NCBI GenBank assembly: GCA_001910725.1
Contig: MJGA01000018.1
Span: forward strand, 248,001-312,000
Direction: 5' to 3'
Length of the DNA stretch: 64,000 nucleotides
Source: Phanerodontia chrysosporium
Taxonomy: Eukaryota; Basidiomycota; Agaricomycetes; Polyporales; Phanerochaetaceae
The position numbers and the translations under genes were made by a program. Below the pieces are notes generated by a model. It was not told the DNA's origin and did not search any database. It saw only the letters and a list, made by a program, of their open reading frames with translations. Shown here in pieces: positions 1 to 12,207 of the stretch. Numbering within the stretch: the first letter of the stretch is position 1; each line of letters begins with the position of its first letter.

Positions 1-1381
1 AGGGCTCTGCGATGTGCGATGCGCGATGTGGACGAAAGCAAGCAGGGCTCTGGAAATTCTCGACGAGAATCTGACGACTTTATATACGCGTGGGCGCATA
101 GCTACGGATCATGTGACCGCTATCGGCGACGTTTCAGGGCACCGGAAGGCCTCGCGGAAGATGATGTCGCAATCATCGCTGTATGTCCGTCTCTCCCGTG
201 GCCAGCACGTCCCTCAACGGGAGCTGCGTCTTCACAGACAAATCTTCTCCTACGCTCCGTCTTCCGATGAGAGCGCAACTTGCGCGACTCGCTATCCGAG
301 CCTATCGTGGCGTGCCCCCTAGGCTGGACACATTCACATGGAATGGATATTCGGCCATTTTCGATTTGCGTGAAGATGTCGCACCTTCAGCCGGGGTGCG
401 CGACGCGATAACATCTGCGCTCATTAGTCTCAAAATTGTCAGCGAATGTCTGTCACTCTCGCCGTTCGGCCGGCAGCTCAGGCCGCGGCCGTCGTGTGCC
501 ATGGAACGTAAGCCGACGCTTGCCCCGGGGGCCCCCACACACGATCTCAGCGAGGTCGACGATGCTAATTCTCGGCTGGATAGTTTGGGGTCTGATTGCA
601 CGAACAAATTGTTTGATCCAGGCGGCCGGGAACGTAAAAACGCACCTTGGCCAGGACACTTGGCGATTGGGCATTGGCGCAGGAGAGTCCCCCAAGGCGG
701 CTTAGTGTCTGCGGGTGCGGTAGTCGCCCCACCGGCCGTCGTCGGCGAGCTGGTTTTTTCTCGGACAGGCCGCTAGCCTCTCTGAGCAGTGACCATACCA
801 GAATGCGCCCTCTGCCCTCATGGTCGGTCCGACGCGATATGCTTTCGAATCGCGACCCTGCAGACAACGTCCGATGGACGCCGCGCCATCGCGCTGAACG
901 CTCCCAAATCCGCCTTACATTCGTATTGGATCACACCGCCTTCTGTAGGGATTCATCGGAACGTTCATATGCTGTGCACGTATTTCAGTGCTGTGTCACC
1001 TTACCCATTTCACCTCTCCGTGACCCTAGAGAAGTTGGGCAGGCGCGTTTCTCGCCGCTGGCTCTCCCTGAGCATGGGAGATATACATGTCCGGCTACCA
1101 TTGAGACGACTGAGCCGGCACCCTCGATCTTCAGGGTCTTCACACAACACCCTGAAGACACCTGATGATGGCAGACGAGGCGAAACAGACAACACTCGAT
1201 ACGTGCACACCCCAAGGTTTGTCCCTGCTAAAGGCGCCTATTCTGACATATGGGCGCTTGTGCCACTACGCCTTGATATCGCCACCACAAACACATCTTC
1301 CGGCTGTCTACCACCTTTAATAGTGTTTATCGACTCCGAGAACGTTTTACATGACCTAGGGTGCTCAAAAAGCAAAAAATA
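1..1381. other. Region without a recognised gene
   Basis: Open frames on both strands overlap each other, have arginine/serine-rich shadow-like composition and match no family I recognise. Exon ends of a gene lying further left could be hidden here. I see no repeat or RNA gene in it. Confidence 0.5.
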
Positions 1382-1464
1382 CTGCCCCAGTGAGGGTCGA
1401 ACTCACGACCTTCCGATCACGTGACCTAACAGTCGGACGCTGTAACCAACTCAGCCATGGGGCA
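1382..1464 (-). tRNA. tRNA-Asn (anticodon GUU) with short intron
   Basis: Read on the minus strand, the acceptor stem TGCCCCA pairs with TGGGGCA and G follows as the discriminator base. A D-arm, a T-arm GTGAG-TTCGACC-CTCAC and an anticodon stem TCCGA/TCGGA are all present. The loop begins CTGTTA, giving anticodon GTT. Nine extra bases (GGTCACGTG) sit between the usual positions 37 and 38, the canonical place for a nuclear tRNA intron. A run of T on the minus strand just after position 1382 fits a Pol III terminator. The anticodon arm and T-arm resemble yeast tRNA-Asn. The matching synthetase is at 22486-24579. Confidence 0.93.
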
Positions 1465-1811
1465 CTGACAATGTTTGTGATCTAATGCCTTATGTTATGT
1501 GTTGCAAATTGCACCTCGTTGCAAGTGCAGCTAGCTAAAAGCTGGATGGATGCGGGGAACCGTAGTGAGTTCGTGATGTAAAGTAGAGCGAGCCCAGGCT
1601 AGTGATAAATCAGATGGGTGATACGAAAAATCAAACGTCTATCGTGATACTAGCAGCTCACGATCCACTCATCTTTTGGGACACCACTGATTGAGGGCGG
1701 GTAGAACCTCAACTGCACGAATATGGTTATCTGGAGGGAGCACCTTGACTCATTGTAATCCTCCGTTGTATAATATATTACACGTCGGAAATGCGCGCAG
1801 TTGCGATACCG
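1465..1811. other. Spacer between tRNA and ERV2-like gene
   Basis: AT-richer than the flanking genes, with no convincing ORF. It holds the 5' flank of the minus-strand tRNA and the 3' flank of the minus-strand oxidase gene. Confidence 0.5.
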
Positions 1812-2825
1812 CTACCGCCCGCCCTTGATCATACCCACGCCGGTTACACGATCTTTACCAGGTCTAGCTTCGAGATCCATGGAGTCTCCTGGCTTGGTAG
1901 CGACGGGATCATCGCCGCACCCGCAATCGTATGTTGCGTCGAGGTTCGCACAGTCAAATTCAGGCTTGCCGAGCCGCTCGTTCACTTGGTTGTGTACGAA
2001 GCACAGCCAGAGGGCGGCGGATCGCCGTGAGGACGTCTGCATAAAAAGCGGATTGAGCCTTGCAACACTGGAACACAGCTACTACGACATACTTGCGGAG
2101 GGAACTTCTGAAGGAGCTGCTGGAACTCTGCAGCACACTCGCCACATGGGTATAGCCGCGAGAGCAAATGGAAGTAGCTGTTCAAGGCTGCTCGCTCATC
2201 CTCTGTTGGTTCCTGTTGAAGTTTATTAGTCTTTGGAAGCATCTATGAACATGACCTGAGACGCACCTCTGGGAACCGCAGCGTCATCGTATGGCTATGA
2301 GGCATAAGTACACATCGAAGGGCAGAGCATGGTGAACGTACAGCAACTTCCACGTAGCTCGGCCAAGCTCAGCTCTAGCGTTGAACAAGTCACAGTAAGC
2401 GGCATGCAAAGTTGATGATAGGGCGACATACTTTGCTGTTGCATTGCCCAGCTTAGACATGATCACGTCTCCGTGAACACCTTCCGCTTTGTTTGCTGGG
2501 AACGTATGTAAGTCCTTCTCCACTCCGCCCTCTCCAAAGAGGTCGCCAGTCCACGGGTCGAGGTATGTTCTTGATGGCGGGTGCAACAGCAGCAGCGAAC
2601 CCAAGAGGAACTAGCGTAGGGATCACGCCAGGACCTGGAAGCTCAGTATCCAGTGGGATGCGACCGTGGGCGAGACAAACGCACTAGAGAAAGTGTAATT
2701 GCAAGAAAGGCTCTACTAAATCTGGATATCATCTTTGCCGTTCTGCGAAGAAAGTGTCTTGAGGTGCGTTTCGTGAAGGCGGTTGAGGAGAGGGTCGTGG
2801 GCGACGGAGGCGGAGGCGGAGACAT
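1812..2825 (-). CDS. ERV2: ERV2-type FAD-linked sulfhydryl oxidase
   Basis: Predicted to oxidise thiols to disulfides in the secretory pathway, passing electrons through FAD to oxygen. Six exons join in frame: 2825-2685, 2610-2432, 2374-2342, 2294-2267, 2212-2093 and 2036-1812, giving about 241 residues. A proline-rich N-terminus is followed by a signal-anchor segment that crosses the first intron (AFLAITLSLFLLGSLLLL). The Erv/ALR domain then shows GRATWKLLHTM, the redox pair in YPCGEC, the FAD-binding stretch ALWLCFVHNQVNERLGKP and the second structural pair near YDCGCG. The membrane anchor and the lack of a mitochondrial CxxC-type N-terminus favour ERV2 over ERV1. The start ATG is the first in frame. 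It is divergent from the Rrn5-like gene with about 280 bases between them. Confidence 0.88.
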
Positions 2826-3104
2826 GACGATCAGTTCATAGGCGCCCATATAACGCGAACTTTTATGGGTCCGCGCTTTGCCTGGTCCCACCTCTCGCCT
2901 TTCCCGTTTGTTTTGATTTCTCAACCGACCTGTGCTGGACACGTCTGGGCTGCTCGAGGACAGTCCATCATTGAGCGGCGAGACCCTTTATAACAGTCGT
3001 AAGTGCCACTTCCTTACGGCTGACTTCCATTTGTGTCTGACGACTTAGGCTTGGCTTGAAGGAACATTGGACTTGGACGAACGGCCTCCAACACATGAGA
3101 TGAC

Positions 3105-5694
3105 ATGCCTACACCTGGTCCTAATGCAGAAGATGAATCGGCTGCCGACATAGAGGTAGACGAGGGTGATCACGCTCCCCCGCCGGAACCCGCTGCCGTC
3201 TCGCGCTACCTTGCACATCTCCACGCCCACAACACCGAAGTCCGCTCATACCTCCTCGGACACCCGCAGATCAAAGAACACCATCTCGCTCCATCGTTCT
3301 TTGCGCCCAATGCGTTCTGGACCGTCAAGGAGAAGGACCAGTTCTTCCATGCTCTGTCCGTTCACTCGCGCCTTAGGCCCGATCTCATAGCGGAGGAGAT
3401 TGGGACCAAGACTCTTGCCGACGTCTGTGCATACATAGACATGCTTGAGGATGGCCTCAGACAAAGCGGTGCCGTTGCAGACGACTCGGCGGCTGATGTC
3501 ATCCCCGAGTACCTCGACTTCGAACGTCTGCCTAGAGAGGACTTCCCGATTGCCTACGAGGTATGCGACGAGTGGGTAGCGTTCGAAGAGTCACTGGCGG
3601 AGGCCGCAGCCGCTCAAGAGCCTGTGATGGTTGCAGAGAGCCTGCAGAAGGCACGCGACGAAGAAGCGCACCAGTTCCAGCTTCAGATCCGCGCCCGCAA
3701 AGGCACCGCCAAGCTAGCGGATAACTCCAGGGACAGGGTGGGCGAGAAGCTCCGCAAGCAGCAGTACAAGGAGTGGTTGGAACAGAAGAGAAAGGCGTGG
3801 AAAGAGGAGGATGCGCTGAACGGCATGGACGTCGACATGATGAAGGCGATCGACATGCTCATTCGCGAGTACGAGGAAACCAAGGGCCTCGTGCAGCAAG
3901 AGGAACCTGATAAGGTCAACGACGAGGTAGCACCATCCGTGGCTGAGCCCGCAGAGGCCAACAGCGCCCCAGCTAACTCATGGGACCAGCCGTCTAAGGT
4001 CGTCGGAGATTTCGACGAAGAACTCATCGACCCTATCCTCCGCGCGTCCTCATCGGCTCCTACAGCCGTACATACCCCTCAGCCAGAAGGTCCGGACCGC
4101 ATACATACACCAGACCCCTCTGCATTCGACCCCCACGATCTCTTCAGACCTCGAACACCACCGTTCATGCATCTTCGGCCTTCGGACAGCTCTAGCACCC
4201 TTATAGGGCACGAGAATAACGCGCTGTTCACTCCTTCAGTTGCAGGATCGTCTAGCATGGCACCGTCAGAGGCCGACGCTCAGCTGTCACCTGCATCTCG
4301 TCGCCGGTTCATGAAGCGCATGTACATGCGACGAAAGCGCGCCGAGAAGAGCGGGGGCGTGGTCGAGGAAACAACGGCACGGCTGAAACCTGGAAGGAAG
4401 CCGCTGAAGCGTCCGGGCGAAACGGTGGACGAGAACGAGCCGACGCGGCATCCACGCTTCTCTGGAAAGCCTCGGCAGGCGAAGATGAAGGACGACCTCG
4501 TCAATGCAGGGATCACTGCAGAGTGGCTTGAGCACGAAAGCTTGAATCTGTTCCACTTCGGCGCGTTTCATAAGCTGATGAGGTTCGTCGTGCCCATACG
4601 ACCTACGACTGGTCTCTGACGGGTTATCTAGGATATATCAGAGCTTGCACGATGTCCCCGATTCGGTCGTTTCCGAGATATCCATTCATACACTCAGACT
4701 TCTGCGGGACGAGCTCGTTCAGTTCCTCTTTCGCATCGTCCAGCATGTCGTCATCTCCCGCGAACAGGAAATGAAGGCGAAGATGCACACCAAAGTGTGG
4801 CGCCTTGCTGAGAACCAGGTACGTACCTCTGTGCTATCCGCTTGGTGTTATCACTAAGTTAGGCAGGTCGTCACTGCGGCAAACGTAGCTCATGCAGTAT
4901 CGCTCCTCGGCCTCGAGCACCACGACAAGAAAGCTCATTTTCAAGATCTACTGTCTCGCCTTGGGCTAGCGGAAGAAATTTTCAGCGACGACGAAGGAGC
5001 TGAACACGACTCGCCGCCTGTAAAACGATCGAAGGGCAAGCAGAAAGCTACGTCTTGCAGTGATATTGAACCAGAGGACGAGACTACTCCGGCGACACTA
5101 CCCCCCTTGCTGCAAGGCGTACCTGTGCACCGTCTCGTCTTTCCACCGTACGTACGCCTGCCCGGCGGCGTGACGCAGGTATCCTCCGACTCTATGCTCT
5201 CGTATATCCCCTGGGCGCATGGCATGAACACCGACGACCCGGAGGAGGTCTCAGATGTCGACGAGGATGCTCTGGAGCTCGCAGAGGCACATGACCTCCT
5301 GCAGGAGGCCGAGCTCGACAAGCTCGACCGCTCCCTCGCGAAGGAGCACGAGGACGCGCTCTTTGACGAGTTCGGCATACACCAGGAGAAGCGGACGATC
5401 ACTGACGCCTCTGGGACGTGGGATGTCTCTCGTGTCGAAAAGCGGCAGCGCCCGCTGCAGAAGCCGGGCGGGCGCAGGAAGCGGAGGCGCACAACAACGG
5501 GCACCACTAGTAGGAAGAAGCGCAAAGTCAAGACGGCGGAGTTTGTGTTCGATACAGAGGAGGAGGACGAAAGTGAAGCTACCAGCAGTGAAGAAGACGA
5601 TAGGGACGAGGAGGTCGAAGACGGTGGCTTATCGGAAGAAGAGGAAGTTGTACCGCATGACGACGATGTGGGCAGCGAGTATGAGGACGAGTAG
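3105..5694 (+). CDS. Rrn5-like Pol I upstream activating factor subunit
   Basis: Three exons, 3105-4582, 4632-4818 and 4867-5694, give about 830 residues; both introns are 48-49 bases. Around residues 70-120 a SANT/Myb-like helix set begins FWTVKEKDQFFHALSVHS. After the first intron the stretch SEISIHTLRLLRDELVQF through NQVVTAANVAHAV has the length and hydrophobic spacing of a histone fold. The C-terminus is acidic with a basic patch (KRRRTTTGTTSRKKRKVK), a likely nuclear signal. SANT plus histone fold is the layout of yeast Rrn5, a subunit of the factor that recruits Pol I to rDNA. The match is by motif order, not by long identity, so another SANT/histone-fold chromatin protein is possible. 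Confidence 0.68.
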
Positions 5695-6035
5695 TGCTTA
5701 TGATTTGGTACTATATACTCCTCTTGATCTATCAGTACTGTAAAGCTGTAATCAACACACGGATCCTATGGTCCTTTTGTCTCGAAAAGACTTGTCTGCA
5801 AATGCCGACTCTTATTTCCAATATGGAGACCGAGGCGCATCAATGATGCGCCTTCCCCAGCACTTTGGCGCTTACTAACTTGCTTCAAACCACCACGACC
5901 TCGGTAAGCAACACTAGTTCGCTGTTCACGTTTCCGGGATGGTTTTGATCAAAGACGTATGTATTTGCATAGGAACCTATCTCAGATACCCAGTTGTATT
6001 TTTACTAGTCGGTTCTCGCATCCTGGTATACAGAC
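5695..6035. other. Intergenic, Rrn5-like to ING-type gene
   Basis: About 340 bases with no ORF of note. It includes the 3' flank of one plus-strand gene and the promoter of the next. No clear TATA box seen. Confidence 0.5.
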
Positions 6036-7243
6036 ATGAGTTCCACGAACCTTGAGGAGGCGGCCACCGTTGCTGCTGAATATATCTACAGTGAGTCATT
6101 GTGGCTCATTTGGTATCAGGACGGTTTACACAGCGCGACAAGGTCTCGACAACCTGCCCGCAGAGGTGCAGTTTCTCCTGTCCGAAATACGTGTCAAGGA
6201 CACACGCGCACAAGGTATGTGGCGCTTTGGCCCCTCCAACCAGCACGCTGACTCAGCGTCCCGCAGAACTGCACAACGAAATACAGAAGGAGGGCGCAAA
6301 GTACATCCGCCACTCTCTGCGCGCGCCGCCGAACCAGGCCCTGCCCGCGAAGGACATGGCGATCCCGTCCGTCGTGTCGGCGCACTTCGCGGAGATCGAC
6401 CAGCTGAGCGTCGAGAAGGAGCAGCTCGCGCGGCGCCTCGTAGAGCTCGTCGCGCGCGCGCAGGCACGGCTCGACCGCGACCTCGGGCGCATGCTCACGC
6501 TGCAGGGCGAGCCCCCCGTCGAGCCGGCGCCCGCGCTCTACTACTACGGCGCGTCGCGCAACCCCGTCGCGCAGCTCAACGAGAGCCTCCGCAGCGCGAT
6601 CGCGATCCCCGAGACCCCGACGACGCCCGTCGCCGCCGCCGTCGCCGCGCAGGCGGGGCCGCCCCAGAAGAGTGCGTGTGACTCTCCTTTCTGTTTCGTG
6701 TGCGGGTTCGTGTGCTGACAAAGCGTGTGCGTGTTGCAGAACGGCGCGTCGGGACCACGTCCGCGGGCTCAATCAAGCTCCCGAGCCCTGCGCCGCAGAC
6801 TGTGCCCGCCCCGACCGGCACCGGTGCGGCGGGGCAGCGCTCGCGGCTCGGGCAGCAGGTCACGACGGGGCGTGGGCGCCGTCGCACAGCGTCTGTCGGG
6901 CCCGAGGCAGACGAGGACGCCGAGGGCGAGGACGACGTCGAGGACGAGACAATGGAGGAGAACGGCGACCAGGAAGACGAGCAGGTGTATTGCTTCTGCC
7001 AGAAGCTGTCCTACGGCGAAATGGTCGGCTGCGACAACGAGGACTGTCGCTACCAATGGGTACGCCCCTGTCGCTCGTGCTTTGCGACCAGAGTACTGAT
7101 CCGAGCTGTTGCAGTTCCATCTCAGCTGTGTCAACCTCAAACCTCCGCTGCCCGATCAGTGGTACTGCCCAGAGTGTGCTCCAAAGTTTGCCAACGGCGG
7201 GTCAGCGGGTCCCGAACGGCGCAAAGGCAGGAAAAAGCAGTAG
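6036..7243 (+). CDS. ING-family PHD finger protein (Yng2-like)
   Basis: Five exons, 6036-6090, 6134-6214, 6267-6671, 6740-7059 and 7115-7243, encode about 329 residues. The N-terminal ING helices read [20 protein letters not shown] and [20 protein letters not shown]. An acidic linker leads to a C-terminal PHD finger beginning [20 protein letters not shown] and ending in DQWYCPEC, with the Cys4-His-Cys3 ligands and the aromatic residues used to bind trimethylated H3K4. A basic tail (RRKGRKK) closes the protein. In fungi this class serves the NuA4 acetyltransferase (Yng2), NuA3 (Yng1) or Rpd3L (Pho23). Short length and layout suit Yng2, but I cannot separate the three firmly. Confidence 0.9.
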
Positions 7244-7600
7244 GCTTGTACGAGTGCCATCGGAAGTACGTTCGTGCCACTAGTTCGAGAATGGGATTAT
7301 ATATTGTACACGAAGGTACAATATGCGAGATAGATAGACATAAAGAAACTGAAGTGTTCAAAACCCCCTAACATGGCAAACGCGACATGGTCCAATATAG
7401 AAGTGAGGTATATACAGAAGTTCGAGTCGTGAGGATGCCGTCCCGGAGGATATACTGGATGACAGTAATAGTGGCAACACAAAGTCACTGATAGTCTGGT
7501 ATCGGCGGTATCGGCGGGTGACAACGAACAACGCCAAAGTTCAGAAAATACTACAGAAAAAGATACCGTCCAATTTTAACTATGCCCAGAGTCACAAGAA
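7244..7600. other. Convergent 3' flank
   Basis: About 357 bases between the stop codons of the ING gene and the convergent glucanase. AT-rich, with no gene seen; probably the 3' untranslated parts of both. Confidence 0.5.
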
Positions 7601-10437
7601 TTATCTGCGTGCGGTAACAGCAGGGGGGAGAGAGGCCACGCTTGACGTAGGGGCCGCCGTGTCTGAGGTTGCAGGTGCGCCAGGGGCCGCGGCAGATGTC
7701 GGCGGGTCAGCAGGCGCAGCCGTAGGTGGCGGAGGCGTCGGCGCAGCAGCAGCAGCAGCGGCAGTTGCACCGCACGCGCTCGCCGGCACGGGGCTGTCCG
7801 CCGCGTTCCACGCATCGGGGTACGCGCACCCCGTGACGGCAGTGACATACTGCGCGGTGTCCTGCGCGTCGAACCATCCGTTGCCCGTGCTCGCGGTGAC
7901 GGACTGCGTGAACGCGGGCGGCGGGAGCGTGAGCGCGCCGCGCGTCGCGGTGTACGACGGGAGAAGCGGGACCTGCCCCGCGGGCACGCCTGCGATGCTC
8001 GTCGGCGGGAACGCGCCGAACTGCGCGACCGACGACGGCGCGATTGTGCCTGCGCCCGGCCCGCCTGTCTGCCACGGCTGGAACGTGCCGTTGAACTGGG
8101 GCGTGTCCACGCCGAGGGCTTGGCAGGTGCCGAGGGCCTTGCGCGGGTCAGGCGGGATCCAGCCGCCCTCGAGGCCGAGCTGATACGACCACAGCGGCGC
8201 CTGAACGGTGCCGGTCACCGAGTCGTTGCCAATCTGTAGGCCGGCGTCAGGGCCGTGTGGGGCGGACACGAGGACAGACTGCGTACCTTCCAAGTCCAGA
8301 AGAACCAGTCCTGGAGCGCGTCCATGCTCGCGAGTTGGAAGTTCAGGAAGCCGTTCTTGATCTCGTCGGTCCACTGTGCGACATTGTTGAAGACGGTACA
8401 GTCCCCAGAGTACTGGGGTCCGTTCGCGACACCGCGCACATACAACCCACAGTCGTTGATCGCGTTGCTGAACTCGCCGGCGATGGTCACACCGAAGTTC
8501 TCGCGGCTGCATTCGCACATGAGCGCTGGAATGGGGTGCAGATGGTCGCACATACCTCAGGTTCATATTCGCGCCCCACGCATTGCATGCCTGCATCGGC
8601 CAGGGACCACCGAATTGTCCTGGGGTCGTGCTGCCCTGGAGCGGCTGGTCAATGGGCGCGTTGTTCGCCGCTCCGTCGAACGCAAAGTACGGATGTGTGT
8701 CCATCACGATGCGGTCCGAGCCTTGTAGGAAATTGGCCCAGGAGCCGAGACCCATGAAGCCGTCGTGAATGGCCATGTACGGACCGTTGCCCTCCCCGAG
8801 GCCAGTGATGCCCCGAATCATGTCATGCGCCTGCAAGTAGAAGCTCGTCATCTGGTCTCTGCCGATGGTGCTCACGAGCGCCTCGTTGACGATGCTGAAC
8901 ACTGGGATCAGGTCGAGGTACTCGGGCTGACTGACAAACTCCGTGATCGTGCGGATGTAGTCGAGCGTCCGTTGTGCGTTGGCATAGCCCATGATGCCAG
9001 CCATAAAGTTCACTTGGCCAAGTTTGCCAGAGTGATTGTAGCCTGAAGAACAGTCAATCATCGTGCACTACACGAAATAATCCTGGACATACCGTTTTGC
9101 GATCCGGGGACGGTGTGGAGGTCAAGGTTGACGCGGATGCCATACTTGCGGCACCAAGCAAGCACGCGCAGAATGTACCTGTTGGCCGAACGACATAAGC
9201 GTCATATACAGCACTCCGAGAGCATCTACACATACTGCCAACAGACTTTGGCCAAAAACGGCTCTCCGACGGGTGTAGTCGAACCAGAGTCGACGCCGAC
9301 GTCTTGCCATGTCTCAATCGCCCAAAACGGAATGGGCAGGCGGATCCAGTTCAGGCCGGCGCCGGCAATCTGGGCAATGTCCTCTTCCTGGATAAACGTG
9401 CTGTAGTGCTCTTCCATGACTTGCGTAAGATTCTTGCCTCTGCACCTCGAGGTAAGCGGCACGGCCAGCATTCATCGGCATCGGCGGGAACTTACGAGGC
9501 TACGATGGCTTCCGATAGCGTCCATTCATCCTGGGCCGTGGTGTACGGCTGGTACATAGCCGGCACGATGAAAGGCTCCAGTACGAACAACCCTCCGAGG
9601 TTGACTCTATCGAAGCGGTTAGAGAAATGAATCCTGGAGGTGAAGGAAGCAATACCGACCCGTAAACATGATCCTTGCCCCAGGTCCACTTCTCGCTGAG
9701 TGGTGGAGTCCAGCTGTTGGGTCGGGCAGTGTTGTTGAACGGATTCGACGGATCAGACACCCCTGGCAAGTAGTGTAATCAGATTGGGGTCGCGTGATGC
9801 ATAAGTGAGGCTCACAGATGCCTCCGAACGAGTTGCGGTAAACGAACGTAGAGCCGTCGTCCTTCGTGACTGTGCTCCCGTCACCACCCCAAGTGGCGAG
9901 GGTCGTAGTCCCCTTGCCGCCGCCGTTGCCCCCACCTCCTCCTCCGTTGCCTCCGTTCCCGCTACTTGATCCACCGGATGCCGTCGCACCGGAGGTCGAC
10001 GTATGTTTGTGTATGAGCGAGACAGGAAGTGCAACAGCCAAAGCGACGACGACCGCCGCCGCAAGCAGTAGCAAGTAGAACCACGGCCGCTTGTAGAACG
10101 GCCTCCTGCGTCCTGCTCCAATATATGTAGCCTCCTTGTTGTATCCACCAGAGCCGTACATCGCGTCGGATTCCGAGTGCTGCAGGAGGGGAGCAGAGTT
10201 GTTGTTCGGGGTGCCTGTGGGGTCGCCGTACGCGTTGAATCCAGCAGAATCACGCGCAGGCGTACCAGTCGATGATAGAGTTAACGCAGATGGCACGGGT
10301 GCTGGGACACCGCGGCCGAGGGGCAAAGGAGCGAATACAGGCGTGTTGCCACCTGGCGTTCCGTAAACATCGAAGTCGGAGTCCGTCGTCGTCGTCGGCC
10401 TGGAGCCCGGCACCTCTGCATAGAGATGGCTAGACAT
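7601..10437 (-). CDS. Membrane-anchored GH5 exo-1,3-beta-glucanase (ExgD type)
   Basis: Predicted to release glucose from cell-wall 1,3-beta-glucan. It starts MSSHLYAEVPGSRP with a long Ser/Pro/Thr cytosolic tail, then a type II anchor near residues 118-140 (FYLLLLAAAVVVALAVALPV) and a Gly/Asn-rich linker. The GH5 domain follows: VNLGGLFVLEPFI, GLNWIRLPIPFWAIE, RVNLDLHTVPGSQN, the acid/base Glu in FSIVNEAL, and the nucleophile Glu in AGEFSNAINDC. A Pro/Ala low-complexity tail ends the protein. Exons worked out include 10437-9816, 9762-9660, 9606-9496 and one starting at 9439. One further intron near 8545-8490 removes the out-of-frame stretch after NMNL. Several short introns in all. Length and order match the fungal ExgD class, plasma-membrane proteins facing the wall. 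Confidence 0.9.
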
Positions 10438-11290
10438 GATGGAAATGTAGACTGCGCACGAGCTTTATCCGAGAGGTGGACGAAAACAGGCTACAGCGGT
10501 GGTCCTCGAGGGGGGCAGGACAAGGCAGTGAGGATGGCAAAAGAGCGTCCTGGCCGCGCTGGGCTGGTGGTCGAGGGACAGAGAACCTCGAGGCCTAGGG
10601 AAAGAGCGAAGGGGAACGAACCAGGAGTCCCCGTGGTTGGAAGAAGGTTTAGAAAGACAGGGTTGAGAAGAATCCCAGAGTAACCCCGCAGCTGGCGTCT
10701 GCCGTTTCACTGTGCACTGTCGGATTGCTCTGTCCTCGATGTCCCCGGCACAGCACGGGCTGCGACAGATGATGAGCACTGCCTACGGAGCAGCGGAGAG
10801 CGTCGTCGAGGTCGTCGTGGATGGGGAAGAGAGCAGGCGAGGGCAATCATGGCCGCAGTGCCAAACCACATGAGCTCTGGGGGAATTAGACCTTCCCAAT
10901 CAGGACCCTCGTGTTCCCATCATTCTGATCCCGCGTTCTATTCTGAGCCCTCGAATTCTCACGCTGTTCGTCCCCCCTCGTCAAAGTGTAGGCCTCCTCC
11001 TCTGGCCCTTGCTACCACCTGAGGTCTGCGCAGGGCCTCGATACCCTGACGCAGCACTCTGCGTTGAGTGGGGAATGGCTGCAGAGGCCAAGTGTCTCGG
11101 CTGTGCGGCTGCCGTCACAAGACTGTCTCTGCCGTATTTATATCTCCATCTTTACTGCTCGAAGGCATGTGCAATCGCGAACTCATATAAACTTAGTGCA
11201 TGCGCTTCGGCATGTCGGTAGATGCTTTGCCATTGACCACAGTCGGATCCAAGAGCTTGGCGCAGGGCATAGTGGTATTAGAACATATGA
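10438..11290. other. Promoter-side spacer of the glucanase gene
   Basis: About 850 bases. GC-rich short ORFs on both strands have no recognisable domain and I treat them as chance. It carries the glucanase promoter on its left and the 3' flank of the PARG-like gene on its right. Confidence 0.45.
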
Positions 11291-12207
11291 TTACAACCGC
11301 GGGTATCCAAACATGATGGAGAATACATTCTCAAACGTAGTAAAGGTCTCGTCTCCAAGAATCGCGAAGACCACACTGTCAAACGACTTCTCAAATCGTG
11401 AGCCCTCTCCCAACAGTTCCCCCAGATGGTCGCCACTGTCTCGATGTTGTTGCGGAAGACGCCAGTTCCAAAGCTTCCAAGGACAAGGTGCCTCACACCC
11501 TTCCTCTCAAAGAGGTACAAAATTCTCCCCATGCGCTCCTTCATCACCGCCGCAATGTTCTCCTCGTTGACGCGATCCCCAAACCTCTGGCGTACGACAC
11601 CCGCGTTCACGGCGGCGCTAGTCAACACGTCCGCGGAAATAGGCTCCAACCACTCGCCCTTGTCGTTGCGGAAGAGCTGGACACCGGGCGAGTATATCAT
11701 GGCGTGGGTGTAGTATCCGGCCTTCCTATCGGCAACGTGCAGCGCATAAAACCGTTGCGCTTCGCGCGTCATGAGGGTCGGGTAGAGCGTGGATGAGCGG
11801 GCGATGGATTCCTCTTGGGCCTGCGCGCCGTTCAGAAAGCCCCCTCCCGGCTTCGTTGCAGACGCAAAGTTGAGCATGCCAATCTTCGCCCCGGGGCTCG
11901 CCCTTGCGATGCGGCGTGCACCATCCAGAGTGGATTCTTCGTGGAGATGTATCACAACTGGTGCACGACCACTACGAAGGTCTGGCGGAGCGGTCCTCCA
12001 CTCGGAGAGCTCGGAGTCGGGGTTATAGTAGCGTGTGCCGGCCTTTGAGGCCTTCAGAGGGCCCTTGAGGTCGTACACGACATTCGCAGGTGGCCGCAGA
12101 AAGGAGCCGTGCTGGATCGCGGCCAGCGTCGCGTCTGCAATATCCTTGAGACGCTGCCGCTTGGATTCGTTCTGGCCTGTCCACGTTCCTTCACGACTAG
12201 GTGGCAT
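11291..12207 (-). pseudogene. Macro-domain PARG-type glycohydrolase with one frame break
   Basis: A bacterial-type poly(ADP-ribose) glycohydrolase (DUF2263/TIGR02452 class), expected to remove ADP-ribose from proteins. It starts MPPSREGTWTGQNESKRQ at 12207. The core is intact: NFASATKPGGGFLNG then AQAQEES, the diagnostic GGG and QEE loop with catalytic Glu, and HLVLGSFGTGVFRNN. After that the frame runs into a non-homologous tail ending at 11278. One base over, the expected end appears: GEGSRFEKSFDSVVFAILGD, stopping at 11291. The two frames meet at a run of five C on the plus strand (11419-11423); six would keep the frame. No intron repairs it. It may be a sequencing error, so the gene could be functional. 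Confidence 0.8.

Noticed and set aside
7518..8183. 221-codon plus-strand ORF
   Set aside because: Antisense to the conserved GH5 glucanase C-terminus; Ala/Gly-rich shadow made by GC-rich coding sequence.
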